64,000 bases of DNA from Xylaria sp. FL1777 (lineage: Eukaryota; Ascomycota; Sordariomycetes; Xylariales; Xylariaceae), in assembly GCA_022578965.1 (NCBI GenBank), contig MU400561.1:1-64000 (forward strand), written 5' to 3'. Shown piece after piece: positions 35,286 to 46,600 of the stretch. The notes under the pieces were generated by a model, which saw only the letters and a program-made list of their open reading frames with translations, did not search any database and was not told where the DNA came from. The position numbers were made by a program, and so were the translations under genes. How positions within the stretch are numbered: position 1 is the first letter of the stretch; each line of letters begins with the position of its first letter.

Positions 35286-38230
35286 CTACAACCCTCTAAG
35301 CAATTCATCCAACGTGATCGGTTTCCTGACAGCATTATTCATGCCTTCGTGGTATGTGACCCAAACCTTCGTCTCTGCCTTACCCAGCGCATTGCTACCG
35401 ACTCTCCTCTTATCCGCACTGTTCCCATCTGACTCTGAGAGCGGCCGCGCCGGAGCTTGGATTACGCGGCCGAAGAAATCCTTCTTTACCGAGATGGTAG
35501 GTAAGGCGTTCTTCTTTGATACGTTGGCATTCTCCTTATCATCAAAAATAAGATCTTCTGAAGCCTGTGGGTTCCCCGCTTTGTATCTTGCCTGTCTCGC
35601 CGCGTTCTCCCGTAGCAAGCTCGCCTTTTGGCGTTCTTGGTCCAAAACCTGGCGGACCGCATACCGTGTTGGTGCCTGAGTTCCGTGGAGCACAGCAGCA
35701 GAGGACTCGAACGTAGACAGGAGATCAAGATCACTATTATTTAGTCAGCATAAAGGCGGAAGAACTGCGTCGGTTTGGATCAAGATACTTACGGTTCCAT
35801 ACGGTATACCCACTGTGGTCCTCTGCTGAAAGGTGAATCGTTTTCGATTTTTCCACGTTGAAGCTCAATTCCTACTTCTGTAAGGATCCTTGCAGCACGC
35901 TGGACCATGACCTTCTCGGTCTCCTTTCTAACACTGGCTGTTCCGCGGGCATCTCCACTCCCACCAACAACAACCGGCTTGACATCTGGTGATATCATGC
36001 GAACTAGGTATGGCAGGAACTCTGTGGAAACATCCTCGGCACTGCGAAACGAGCGCATCAAGGTAGGTGGCAATTGAGCTTGCAGTGCCTGAAGCATTGA
36101 CCGGTTTTCTTTCTCGGACTCGCGAGCAGCAAAATCTGCCCTAGGGCCAGAGAATGGAAGGGGTGGCGTCTCGTCATCCCCATTGTCTCCCCATTTTCTA
36201 TCGAACCCTCCATTCGCACGACGCATAGTAGAGGCAAAAAGGTGGTGGCAAGCTAAGATGGGTTGACAGAGGTATGGCGCCAGCTCCCAGTCTTGGCTTC
36301 CAAATAGCCTTGAAGAACACGTGTCATGGAAATGCATCCATTCATATGCCTGATTGGGTTTGCTGAGAAAGGAGTCGTCGTTGAACTCGTGGTTAGGGTA
36401 GCCACAAAAGATCTCAGTGAGCACTCTATCCATGTCACCACTGGTCTCAACCATCTCCCGCAGTCTCTCCATGCCATACTTCTTTTGCTGTTCTGAAAAT
36501 CCAAGTTGGACTTGGGGCTGTTCATGTAAATGTTTCGGCGGGGGAGCTATTATAGGAACACTGCCCTTAGGGAATCCAGCACCATCCTGGAAAACGCGTG
36601 TGACGATGTCCCTGACGTTTCCTCTCCCAACACCTCTAGCGCCACCTCCACCGTGAGCAAGGTCACGGACAATGTGCTGCTCCACCCACTGCCGGGTTAG
36701 ATTAAGGGGACTGTTTAGGGACGAGGACCTCAAGCGACCAGCCACCCATTCGCCAACCACCATAATACCTCGTAGGTCCCCCTCCGCTGTGCTTTCAGCA
36801 CCGCGCTTTGCGTCTATGCCACTGCTCATACCCCAAGCTGCCTCGCACAGTTTTCGAGCCGCGTCCTTTTCACAAGGGATACCCTCCTTTTCAAAAACGG
36901 ATTTCAACCTAGTCACTACCGCGTCAATGGTAGGTTTGCCAACATGAATGATCTCAGCTAGACTCGACTGCCGTAAAGGCCGCAATGATGGGTGGTACAC
37001 ATCGTTGCAAATGAGTATAAGGGGTCGCATTTGACGAAAGTCATCGCCCTTTTTGCGCCTGCCCTGTTGCTGGGTTTTTGATTCCTGTCCCGCTGCATTC
37101 TTTTCCCCTATAGTGATAAGGTCCATTAATGCCTTGACAAACCCTCCTTCTCCAGTGCCACCGGACCCAGTCACTACGCCGTCCACCTCATCAACCACAA
37201 CACAAACGGGGCGAGCAACTTTTTGCTGCTTGTTAGTTTGGGCCTTTGAGTGTTGAACGGTTTTGACGTTTTCTGTGCCAAGGCTGGTTCGTATCCTATT
37301 TTTAACAACATCTCGACTGCGATCATCGCTAGCGTTGATCTCCATAACTTCGTAGCCTGCCTGTCGAGCGCAGACGTGTGCCAGCGTCGTCTTGCCGAGA
37401 CCAGGAGGACCTGTCAACATCAAAATCTTCCGATGCGGCTTCTCCTCCTCAGCTTCGGCTTTTACTCCAGGGCGTCTGAGAGCAGGTCGAGATCTGGGAG
37501 CTCTGGGAAATACGACCGGGTCCCACCTCTTCAGCCATTTTAGTACCTGGCGATTGGTCATATCATCTCCCACCAGGTCCATGAAGTTTCGCGCACGGTA
37601 TTTCTCGGTCCACAGGAGCGTTCTCCTTGGTTTCTTGGCTGTGTGGTCCTCTACGGAACACAGTGGCTCGTCGGGCTTTGGTGTAAGTGTTCCATCTCGT
37701 TGCACCAACTCTTTAGAGGCCGTATCGATTAGTTCGTGAATATCGATGCCGTAATAACTTCGTTCTGCTCGTCCCTTCTTCGTCTTCGACCTCGCCGCAA
37801 CCATACGTTCATACGATACTTCATTGTTTATCCTTCGTTTCTTGATATTGATAGTCTTGCCTGAGCATGTTGTGATCTTTGAGGCGCTTTGAGATACAGA
37901 CAACGGGAGTCGATCAAAAATCGAGGTTTTATTTGATGTGAATGAAGAGTCCCCATTAGACTCATGATTATGCGCATCTACATGAGAGACCACATGCGGA
38001 ATGTGGGCTGCTTCGATTGAGTCTTCAGAGGGTACATTTCGAGGGGGGCTGAGCATCTGGCGTTTTGGCGCTGGTTCTAAAGGAGTGTCCTCGCCATCGG
38101 AATCGTCATCGAGGAGAAAGCCTGGCTTCCCGCGGAGCCTCGGTTGGGTATCTGTATGCGGTGTTGGCCGCTTAGCTGCTGTCGAGGACGAGCTCGTCGG
38201 ATATACAATAGGAGACGAAAGCAGAGACAT
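35286..38230 (-). CDS. CTF18: Alternative clamp-loader subunit Ctf18
   Basis: Large subunit of the Ctf18-RFC complex that loads PCNA and acts in sister-chromatid cohesion and the S-phase checkpoint. Exons (minus strand) are 38230-35793 and 35733-35286 (59-bp intron, GTAAGT..ATAG), giving 961 aa. After a disordered N-terminus comes LLWTEKYRARNFMDLVGDD, then a AAA+ ATPase with Walker A GPPGLGKTT and Walker B VVVDEVDG, and EINASDDRS, a clamp-loader motif. The C-terminal exon supplies DFFGR and WVTYHEGMNNAVRKPITLDE, the conserved tail that binds Dcc1/Ctf8 and Pol epsilon in yeast. The first exon alone would end at YRMEP, so splicing is needed for this tail. Start context is simple; no other ATG competes. 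Confidence 0.92.
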
Positions 38231-39278
38231 TTTCAGAAACTAATTGGAACTCTTAGACGTTCACTCGTTCGAAAAAGGTAAATGTCTCCTATATCGTCGC
38301 CTCCAGGCTTCTGCAAGCGCAACAATAAAATAAGCAGTGTTTGTTTAATTGAAAGTGGAAAACGCGGGTCGCGTCCTGACGCGTCTTGGGCTACAGAGAG
38401 TATCTAGGTACCTAGGTATACGCATAGGTGGGGTGGTGCATTATTATGGGGCTAGCTGTGAATCAATTAAAGCGTAAATACCACGTTGATGTAAGCCGTG
38501 TCTCCTTGCTGTTTCCTTCATATTTTCTTCAATGGAAAATGGCATTCACTCCAGTATTCATTCTAACGTTCACTAATACTCCATTGTGGAATATTTAAGG
38601 TGTTTGAGAGACAATAACTGGCTGGCTGAACACCCTTATATCTACTCTTTGGTACCGAGAATTGGTTCCGCGGGGTTCGCCAATGTTGGCGTCGCAGGCA
38701 TACAATACAATATATGGGAGGTCAGAGTCTCTGTTAAGGCAGAAGTTAAAATAGCAAGCAAATTGTGATTTTGACATACAGAATACCTACCGAAGATGTT
38801 GGAGGGAAGCAATTCACTGCCTAAATAGGTATGCTATCTACGTTGAAATACTCTTATGCTGCATACTTACCCTACAGTAATCGCGCTGTACAAGTCAACT
38901 CCCAATAAGAGTTAGACTGGAATATATCTGTAATCGGAGTCCAATATTGAACTTCGCCGAGTCCCGTCGTTTGTGGCATGCATGTCACATCCGCTCGGAT
39001 ATACATCCCGTTGCGTAACCGTTTGTACGGCCGAATAGACTGAGGTAGCTCGGCCTATGACATGACAATTGTTGAATGAGGAGAAGATGGAGCCAAGGTT
39101 GAAAAGCGTACCATCGCTTTGCATTCTTGTACCTGTTGAATACCTCCCTAAGTGGGCATTCATATCCTCCTCGTGCAAAGGTTTCTTCAAAAGTTTCAGT
39201 TTTGACAGATTATCCTATCGTCCTATTCACTCACTTTTGTATTGTTCTCACATTCCTCTTTCCTAGCGTATAGCCAAG
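38231..39278. other. Divergent upstream region of CTF18 and ALDH genes
   Basis: No gene seen. A perfect-looking CTAGGTACCTAGGTA block lies near 38,404. ALDH 5' UTR sequence probably occupies the last 100-200 bp. Confidence 0.35.
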
Positions 39279-41079
39279 ATGGGTAGTGTTGTTGCTCTCG
39301 ACTTCACTAAGTACCCTATTCCTACGCAGGCCTTCATCGGCGGGAAGTACATCGATTGTACAGGCACTGAGAAGCATGAGCTACGTTCATCTGTCAATGA
39401 CGAGATCTTGACTTCTGGTATGTCCCCGAGGCAGAGGCACGACTCTATCCTAACTTCAGTTCATGCGATGAACCCACCCATGTAACTGACATGTACGTGC
39501 CTAATAGACCTACAATGGGCCTCTTCCGAAGATGTTGATACTGCCGTTGCCGCTGCAGAAAGCGGCTTCGTAGCTTGGGGCAAAGTTCCTATCGTATGCG
39601 CTTTTATCTAAAGGTCTGGCGATATATTAGAAGAGACTAACAATCAATGTCCTAACGGCAGACCCAGAAAAGAGACGTTATGGTTAAGTTTGCTGGCCTA
39701 GTTCGCGAAAATATAGCCCGACTCACCTGGCTAGAAGCCGTCTTGGTAGGGAAAGATCCTAGGATAAGCGGCTTCAGCATCAACGAAGTAGCAGAGCTCT
39801 TCATCTGTAAGCGTTCTCTGAATGCCCATATAGGTCGCTAGGTAATGGCTTATTTATTATCCCTAAGACTATGGTAACATCATCCATCAATTACACGGTC
39901 AGATACAGACGCCACACGATGACGGCACACTAGAGGTATGTTCCTTCTCTCGCTCCTCAAGCTTTCATGTTGCACATTAACCCAGACAGTACGTGATCCG
40001 TCAACCATTTGGAGTCGTCGCCGGTATTACGCCCTTCAACGAACCCCTCCTCGTATTTGCGATGAAGGTGGCGCCCGCAATTGCAGCCGGGAACGCTATA
40101 GTGCTTAAGGCCAGCGAACAGAATCCCCTGTCCACGCTCTTCATCGCAAGCTTAACAAAGGAGGCCGGCTTTCCGGATGGTCTAATAAACATTTTGACAG
40201 GTGGCGTGGAAGCTGGAAGCGCCTTAGCCGCGCACATGAAGATTCGCATGATTAGCTTCACAGGAAGCATTCAGGTCGGCAAGCTTGTTCAACAAGCTGC
40301 TGCTAAGTCAAACTTGAAGAAAGTTACACTGGAACTAGGTGGCAAGTCACCAGTGATAGTGTTCCAAGATGCCGACTTGGAGAAGGCATCAAAGATGTCC
40401 GCAGCATTTTTAGCCTTGAATGGCCAGGGGTGTCTCTTGGGAACACGAATGTATGTCCACGAAGATGTTGCTCAGGAAATGATCGCCCGAATGAAAGGTA
40501 TCGTCGAGTACATGGGAACAGGTCTGGGTTCAGACCCTCTCGATCCTTCAACGATCACATCCCCGCTGTATAACCACCGGCAAAGGGACGTCGTTATGAA
40601 ATACATCGAGGAGGGAAAGAATGAGGCGACACTGCTGACCGGTGGCTCGGCGGTTGGGGAGAAAGGGTGTTACGTGCAGCCTACCATCTTCATCAATCCC
40701 TCCAGGTCGGCCAAGGTGCTAAAAGAGGAAGTCTTCGGGCCTGTGCTGACTATCGTCACCTTCAAAGATGAACAGGAAGCTCTCGACATGGCCAACGATA
40801 CAGAGTATGGTCTTGCGGCTTACGTCCACACGAAGGATCTAGGCAGGGCACTCCGATTCACCAAAAACTTACAGGCGGGAATGGTGGCCGTCAACTCGGC
40901 AATGGCATACGACAAGACGCGGCCATTTGGTGGCTGGAAGCGTTCGTGTTCCCCAATTCTCCTTTTCAGATTCAGCGAGCGGTCACTAACATATCGTAGA
41001 GAGTGGCCAGGGCTATGAAAATGGTGTTGCCGGTATAGAAGACTGGTCGCAAATGAAGAGTGTGCTGCTCTCGATCTAA
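39279..41079 (+). CDS. NAD(P)-dependent aldehyde dehydrogenase
   Basis: Oxidises an aldehyde to its acid; no targeting signal is evident, so cytosolic. Six exons: 39279-39417, 39508-39593, 39662-39806, 39868-39935, 39990-40941 and 41000-41079, giving 489 aa, the normal ALDH length. Introns are 90, 68, 61, 54 and 58 bp. Joined exons recover the family order: FIGGKYIDC, then SEDVDTAVAAAESGFVAWGK, HGQIQTPHDDGTLE, VIRQPFGVVAGITPFNEP (cofactor domain) and catalytic Glu in TLELGGKSP. The catalytic Cys lies in GQGCLLGTRMYV, then EEVFGPVLTIVTF, and the end motif GGWKQSGQGYENG is rebuilt only by the last splice (donor GTTCGT). It resembles the fungal branch that acts on aromatic or benzaldehyde-type substrates, but the substrate is not assignable. 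Confidence 0.88.
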
Positions 41080-42925
41080 ATGGCCGGACTACACATTACC
41101 ATAGCTTGAATATCCAACCGCGGCTTTTTAACTTATAATCAGCTGCAGATTCGTTCTCTTATAACCCTGTCGACCTCTACTCCAGTGCTAGAATCAAGTA
41201 GCGAAGCATAGATAGGCACTAACTCGACAAGAACAGTTCACTGCAACCTTCAGGTACTATCGCGTGCTTGCTAAAGCCAGGGATATTTCCTCACGTGTTT
41301 GTGGCTTTCGATTTCCTCTACATTGAGGTTGTTACCTGGTAGTCTACGCAGTAACGCGCTACGAACTCAAACGCTGCTCAAGTATAATGTATGATTCTAA
41401 AACACGCCAATTAGTGCTGTCACCTGCAAGCTAAGGGTATCAGAGGAGTTCCACTGCAGCGTGTACCTTGCATTGTCCTTACGCAAATAAGCCATCTCTT
41501 CCAATAAGAGTCGGTAACGTACCGGTATTGTCTAACCTGAGGCGAGAACTTGGAGCCCGTTTCGCTATCCGGTAGGCCAATTGAAGCTAGCGATAACTAA
41601 TAATAGGCATAACCAACGGAACGGATATTCCAGAAGAACAACCCTTAAATTTACGTTACGCGCCACAGCCAATCAAACAGCACGCACAGACTTCTCTCAT
41701 AACATCATCATAGCTCAGACGCCCTACGGTCCGACGATTTATGACCATTGAGGTCGAAAAAACCCGCCGAGTGAAGCGCGCGCGAACTCCCAGTAACATG
41801 GGGACCTTGCGAGGAAGGCATCAGGTTGTTACAGCCTATGCGTAACGTATGGTCGATCCATCTACTAATTATACCGCGCAGGGTAACGGATCTCGGCACC
41901 GGAGCATGCGCCGCACGGCTTTTTCAGGGTAGCGCCTCGATATGATGTGCCGGTACACTAGGTATCTGGGTGCTTAACTGCACAATCCAGTCCAGCTACG
42001 TCTAATGAAGCTACATACCATCTATGCACAAGACTATCTATCTCGTCGTCTGGGTGACAAAATACCAGACAGGTTTCGAAGTCACATGGCATAACTTTCA
42101 TTCTTGCTGCTGCCAAGAGTCGATGATCAGACTCTCAATTCATCACTGCGGAATAGAGCACATCTAATCATGAGTTAACGTGATGTTGTGTTATCGTCAT
42201 GTCATCAAGCGTGTTGCCGTACGTGTTTAACGTTCACGATCAGACTATACGCCGACTTAATACAAATATAATTCCTGAGTTACTATGTCCTTTGCTATAA
42301 CATGATTAATTGCGGGATTCGTTCCATTTGATTATTCCCAAGACATGACAACCATCATAAATAGTCAATAAATGCGCAAAGCTAAGCCCGATTTCACATA
42401 GACAACAGGCACTCTCAAGCACGTCAAGATCGGCAATTTTTTACAGAGAGATACTTCTTCACTTGTACTAAATTAGCGACGCGAACCTAACTTGGGAAGC
42501 CAGCCAGCTCGCCTTCCTTTGCTCAAGAGCACACGCAAACGTTCCCCAGATGTGATACTGCATTCGCGTGGAAAGGACCATGCTTGCAAAATTCCCACAT
42601 AAGTTGCATCCCTTCTCTAGAGGCTCATAAGAGCCATACCATCCGCCGGACCAAGTACACGTTGCATCGCTGATATTGTTGGATACCCAAAACCAAAAAG
42701 ACAAAAAATAATCCCCCCTTCATACGAAAGGCGGTTAGGGCGACAGCGTCGAAAGAAGCCTCCACACAACCACGGCCGTTCCCGCCTCGAACGCCATAAT
42801 GTTATGTCGAAATGAGAATTGATATATAACGCCGTCCTTCCAAACAAGCAAAGAGTAGACCCAGGGACCGAGCGAGGTATGCATGAATCAAGCATGCCGC
42901 ACGCGATGATGACTGGTTGTGTTGA
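41080..42925. other. Gene-free spacer
   Basis: No supportable feature. Open frames near 42.5-42.9 kb on the minus strand overlap one another and probably include the 3' UTR of the CFEM-like gene. Confidence 0.35.
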
Positions 42926-43649
42926 TTAGGATCGCCTGCCCCATTTGTTCCGACGCTTTTCTGGCTGCTCTATACCACCAGCACCTCCAGGTCCAGACAT
43001 GAACAACCCTGGTCCATTCGAGATAGTACTATCTCGTGCGTCGGCACCAACCATATGTCCTTGCGTATTAACAGCAACGGTGCTAGGGAGGCCTTTTCCG
43101 AGCTCATATAGCCGGTCCTTCTTCTTCAGATACTTGCGACGCCAGATACAGGCTCCAGTCCAGATACCGATAATTGCTACTACTACCACAACAATAAAGA
43201 CTATCCAGTTGACGTGCGTTGAGGCCCTGTAATAGAGAAATTAGATACAGAGCGCTGGAATCCGAGGATAAGATGATTTACCAGTTGCCGCCCTGGCTAC
43301 TGTTCCCGCTACCGGCGGTGCTCGAACTCGTTCCTGTAGTGGTTCCTGTGGTCGTGGCGGCTACTTGTTTGTTGCAGAGACTCGTGAACCAGCTTTGAAT
43401 TGAAGATAACCCCTTAGAATCGGCAGCGCAGGCGCCGTTACAGACGTCGTTGGCCCCCGACTTTAAGGGTTGAAGAGAACCATAGGCACAAAAGCATGTG
43501 TCCCAGCTATTTTCGTCGGTTGCGGTGTTTACGGGAGGCACGCATGCGCCATTGGCATCGTAGAGTGCACCACAGTCGACCGCGCAAGAAGGCAGCGCGC
43601 CAAAAGGAACTATCGTAGTAGAAGGCATAGCTAGACAAAAAAGAAGCAT
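42926..43649 (-). CDS. CFEM-like Cys-rich single-pass membrane protein
   Basis: Exons (minus strand) are 43649-43282 and 43226-42926 (55-bp intron, GTAAAT..TACAG), giving 222 aa. Residues 15-95 hold eight cysteines (LPSCAVDCGALY, then GACVPP, DTCFC, DVC, GAC and SLC) in a CFEM-like arrangement. A Thr/Ser/Gly-rich stalk follows (about 98-122). One membrane helix (about 128-150, WIVFIVVVVVAIIGIWTGACIW) is followed at once by basic RRKYLKKK, so the Cys-rich part should face outward. The cytoplasmic tail is Gly-rich. There is no convincing signal peptide from ATG 43649 or from the second ATG at 43628. Either the protein inserts by its own helix or a 5' exon is missing: a pyrimidine tract ending TCTAG lies just upstream of ATG 43628. 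CFEM proteins act in haem uptake, signalling or adhesion; the role here is open. Confidence 0.72.
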
Positions 43650-46600
43650 ACGTTAACAGACTGCTATTCTTACGCCTGAGGTATTTGGATCAGAAAGGGG
43701 GTCAGATGACATACACGTGACGTACTTCAGGTAAAGAAATGAAGATCAAAAGTCGCGAGGTTAATTTGGCTCATAAATCGTCAATAGATTTGGGAAATTC
43801 GAGGCACGAGATAGTATGCTAGGAAAGACTGCGAGTGCGAAATTACAACAGTGCCCACTTGAATCAAGCAGAGGCGGTAGCACATTCAAGGTAGTCGCCG
43901 ACTGTCTACTTCTGGTCGCTTAAGGACGAATGCGAATCGGATTCGGGCAACGGAATAAGTCTCATAGGTTGGCAGTGGGTCGATTGATTGTAAAGGTGAA
44001 TTCGATAGTACGACTAAGAACGAGGCATCGAAGGGTTCTGGTATTTAGCAGGTACACTGGTATATAGCAGTCCCTTTTTTTCTCTTGTCAATGCAGCAAC
44101 ACAACGGTAATGCGACGCGATGCAATGCGGTGCGATGCAGTCTGATGCGATGGCGGATCAGTGAAGTGGTGTTAAACGAGCGTAGTTGAGAGGAGGGAAA
44201 TGGAAGGCCCGGAACTACAATTGGTGTGGAGATAGACAACCTCGTGGGAAATATGGAAGAGGAGGAGGGAAGATAGACTAGGGAGGGAGGACGAAGCGTG
44301 ACTGGTGGATGATGTACCAGGTATGTATACCAGCCTACTAGGAAGGTAGGTATGTGGACACGATTAAGGATACGACATATGCTGCTGGGTTGGCTGGTCT
44401 CCAGAAGCGTGGCTGTGGGTCTAATGCCACGGCTTTACAGTGAGCTAAAATGATATACGCAGTTTATGTTGGGTAAAGTATAAGTATCTGCCAGTGTTCT
44501 GATGTATCTACAATAGGTAGTAAAGTGGACCTAGACTACCAAAACTATGCCTACCTAGTAACACTGTACTATAGGTACTTACCTACCTATTAAAAGATGG
44601 AGAGAAAATTCAGTGCAAAGCTTAACGCCACCGAGCAGATTATTGTATGTTTACCTAATCAACTTAAGGAATTTTAGCATGTCTGCGGTATCTTAGGTAA
44701 GCTCTAAAAGACTAGCATGAGATACTACACGTTATACTGTACTAGGATAAAAGGTAATACGTTAAGGTGAGGTAAGTCTGGTTGGTTAGGTACTGTACGG
44801 ACTGTGTACTAACTGCTACCTGCTACAATACAGTGGGTCGGGTCTGCCTACCTAGTGGGTCGTCACATAAGTGAGTAGGTACCTAGGTAGTTACTTTAGG
44901 TAGTATTAAGAGGTAGCCGAGCAGCATTTTCTCCCTCTTTTTAATGGATTTCTGATGGTACCTACCTCTTGGCATGCTACAAATCCCACGTCCCGCCTGT
45001 TTGTTACGCTGCTATCTACACTACACTAGTCACAAAAAATCAATCGGATAAAAATATTGCTTATCATGTGCCTACACTAATGCTATTTATTACTAGCCGT
45101 AACCCGGCAAAACGGCACTGCATAGTGTACTTGGGTACTACCACACTGTAATACTTACCTATTATGTAGGTATACTATGTAGGCTATAGCAGGTCCACAT
45201 ACATGGATAGGTACCGTAACATGTTCTTCAGCCCTGCAGCCAATTTCCCTGTAAACAGTTTTTTTCTTCGCACGATGCGATACATGTTGATGCCTAACTT
45301 CATGGGTGTAACCATTTATAACTTTAGTACTAGCCAGGTACCAAGGGTTTAAATAGGCATCAGTATAAGTTCATATACCGGCATACAGACATGGAGAGAG
45401 AGAGAGAGATCTAACCTCGTAGCATTCCATGTCGGTAAGTATTCTCAAAGAAATCTCCCTCTTATTACTTATAGATATCATATTCATTCGAAAGGTTTGG
45501 CTCAATCGGTATCCTTCTCAGCTGAGCACAAACAAGCACAACTACAACATGGTTTGTTTGATGGAACGGGATATTCACAAGCTATCCTTGCTACCTCCTA
45601 TCTTTAGGCTTCTATGCTTCGACAATGGGATATCTAGCCAAGAAGCAAATACAGTATCTATTAGTCCTCGCTTAAAATAAGCTTTACGAATTACACAACA
45701 TTATCATAGTGTACTTAATTGTACGAAAGTAAAGTTCGCTGACAGAAGTCTATTTTCATAGTCGAGTTCCATTTTAGAAGTGATGTGCATACTCTTTACA
45801 CTTCACTTCAAAGTTCTTAAGGAAAAGGGGGGGGAAAGGCCGAGAACGAACAACCCATTATCACTTTCATTGCCAATATGATTTTCTCTCCTTCTTCTAA
45901 CTATCGGTGTTCTCCCAAGTGGATCCTTGAGTTGCCGCAATTGAGGTTGTGCAGTAGCCGGAGCTGTGGGAGTAGGCCTGCGGATCATCGTTCGTGTCGC
46001 TCATTTCAACTTCCCCGATAGCACTAGAGAACCTGGTATTAGGAGTTGCTTCCCCAGCCACGCTCTTTAGAAATTGAGAACATGATGTGAACAGTCGAGT
46101 CGAGGGAAGAAGATAAACCAGAATGTCTCTCTCCTAATGGTAGTCGAACTAAGGGTATATGTACACATGAGATAGTCACTTACTCATAAGGGCCCGATGT
46201 AACTTGGTTATCATATAGCCACATCTCAGTCGGGCTAAAGTGACTAACATCGATGTCCATTTTGAATTGCTGGTTGGTCCACTTGTCGCGAGAGACACGA
46301 CGGTGATCGGCTGGATACTGGATGTGCCATGATTCAAAACAGTCGCGATGTTATCAATAACCTCTTCAATGGAGATGATTAGTATACATGGTGGCGTTGA
46401 AAGACTCATTCTGAAGTTCTTACCCCTCTTGGGGCCTGGTGGCGTGCGCGTTGAAGACATTGGACAAGGTCAAAATTGATTCAGTGTTCTGCTTGATGGA
46501 ACAGATGAACATGTTATCACTGTAACGTTAGTAGTGGTATTGTTTAGGTATGATTGTCGAGGATTCTAAGCATCTGCTGGGGACAGGCGGTAAGCGGTTG

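Noticed and set aside
45880..46470. Possible spliced gene on the minus strand near 46 kb
   Set aside because: Good GTAAGA and GTAAGT donors and open stretches exist, including a frame reading SRDKWTNQQFKMDIDVSHF. No set of junctions I tried gave a single consistent frame with a start and recognisable protein. It may be a decayed gene.
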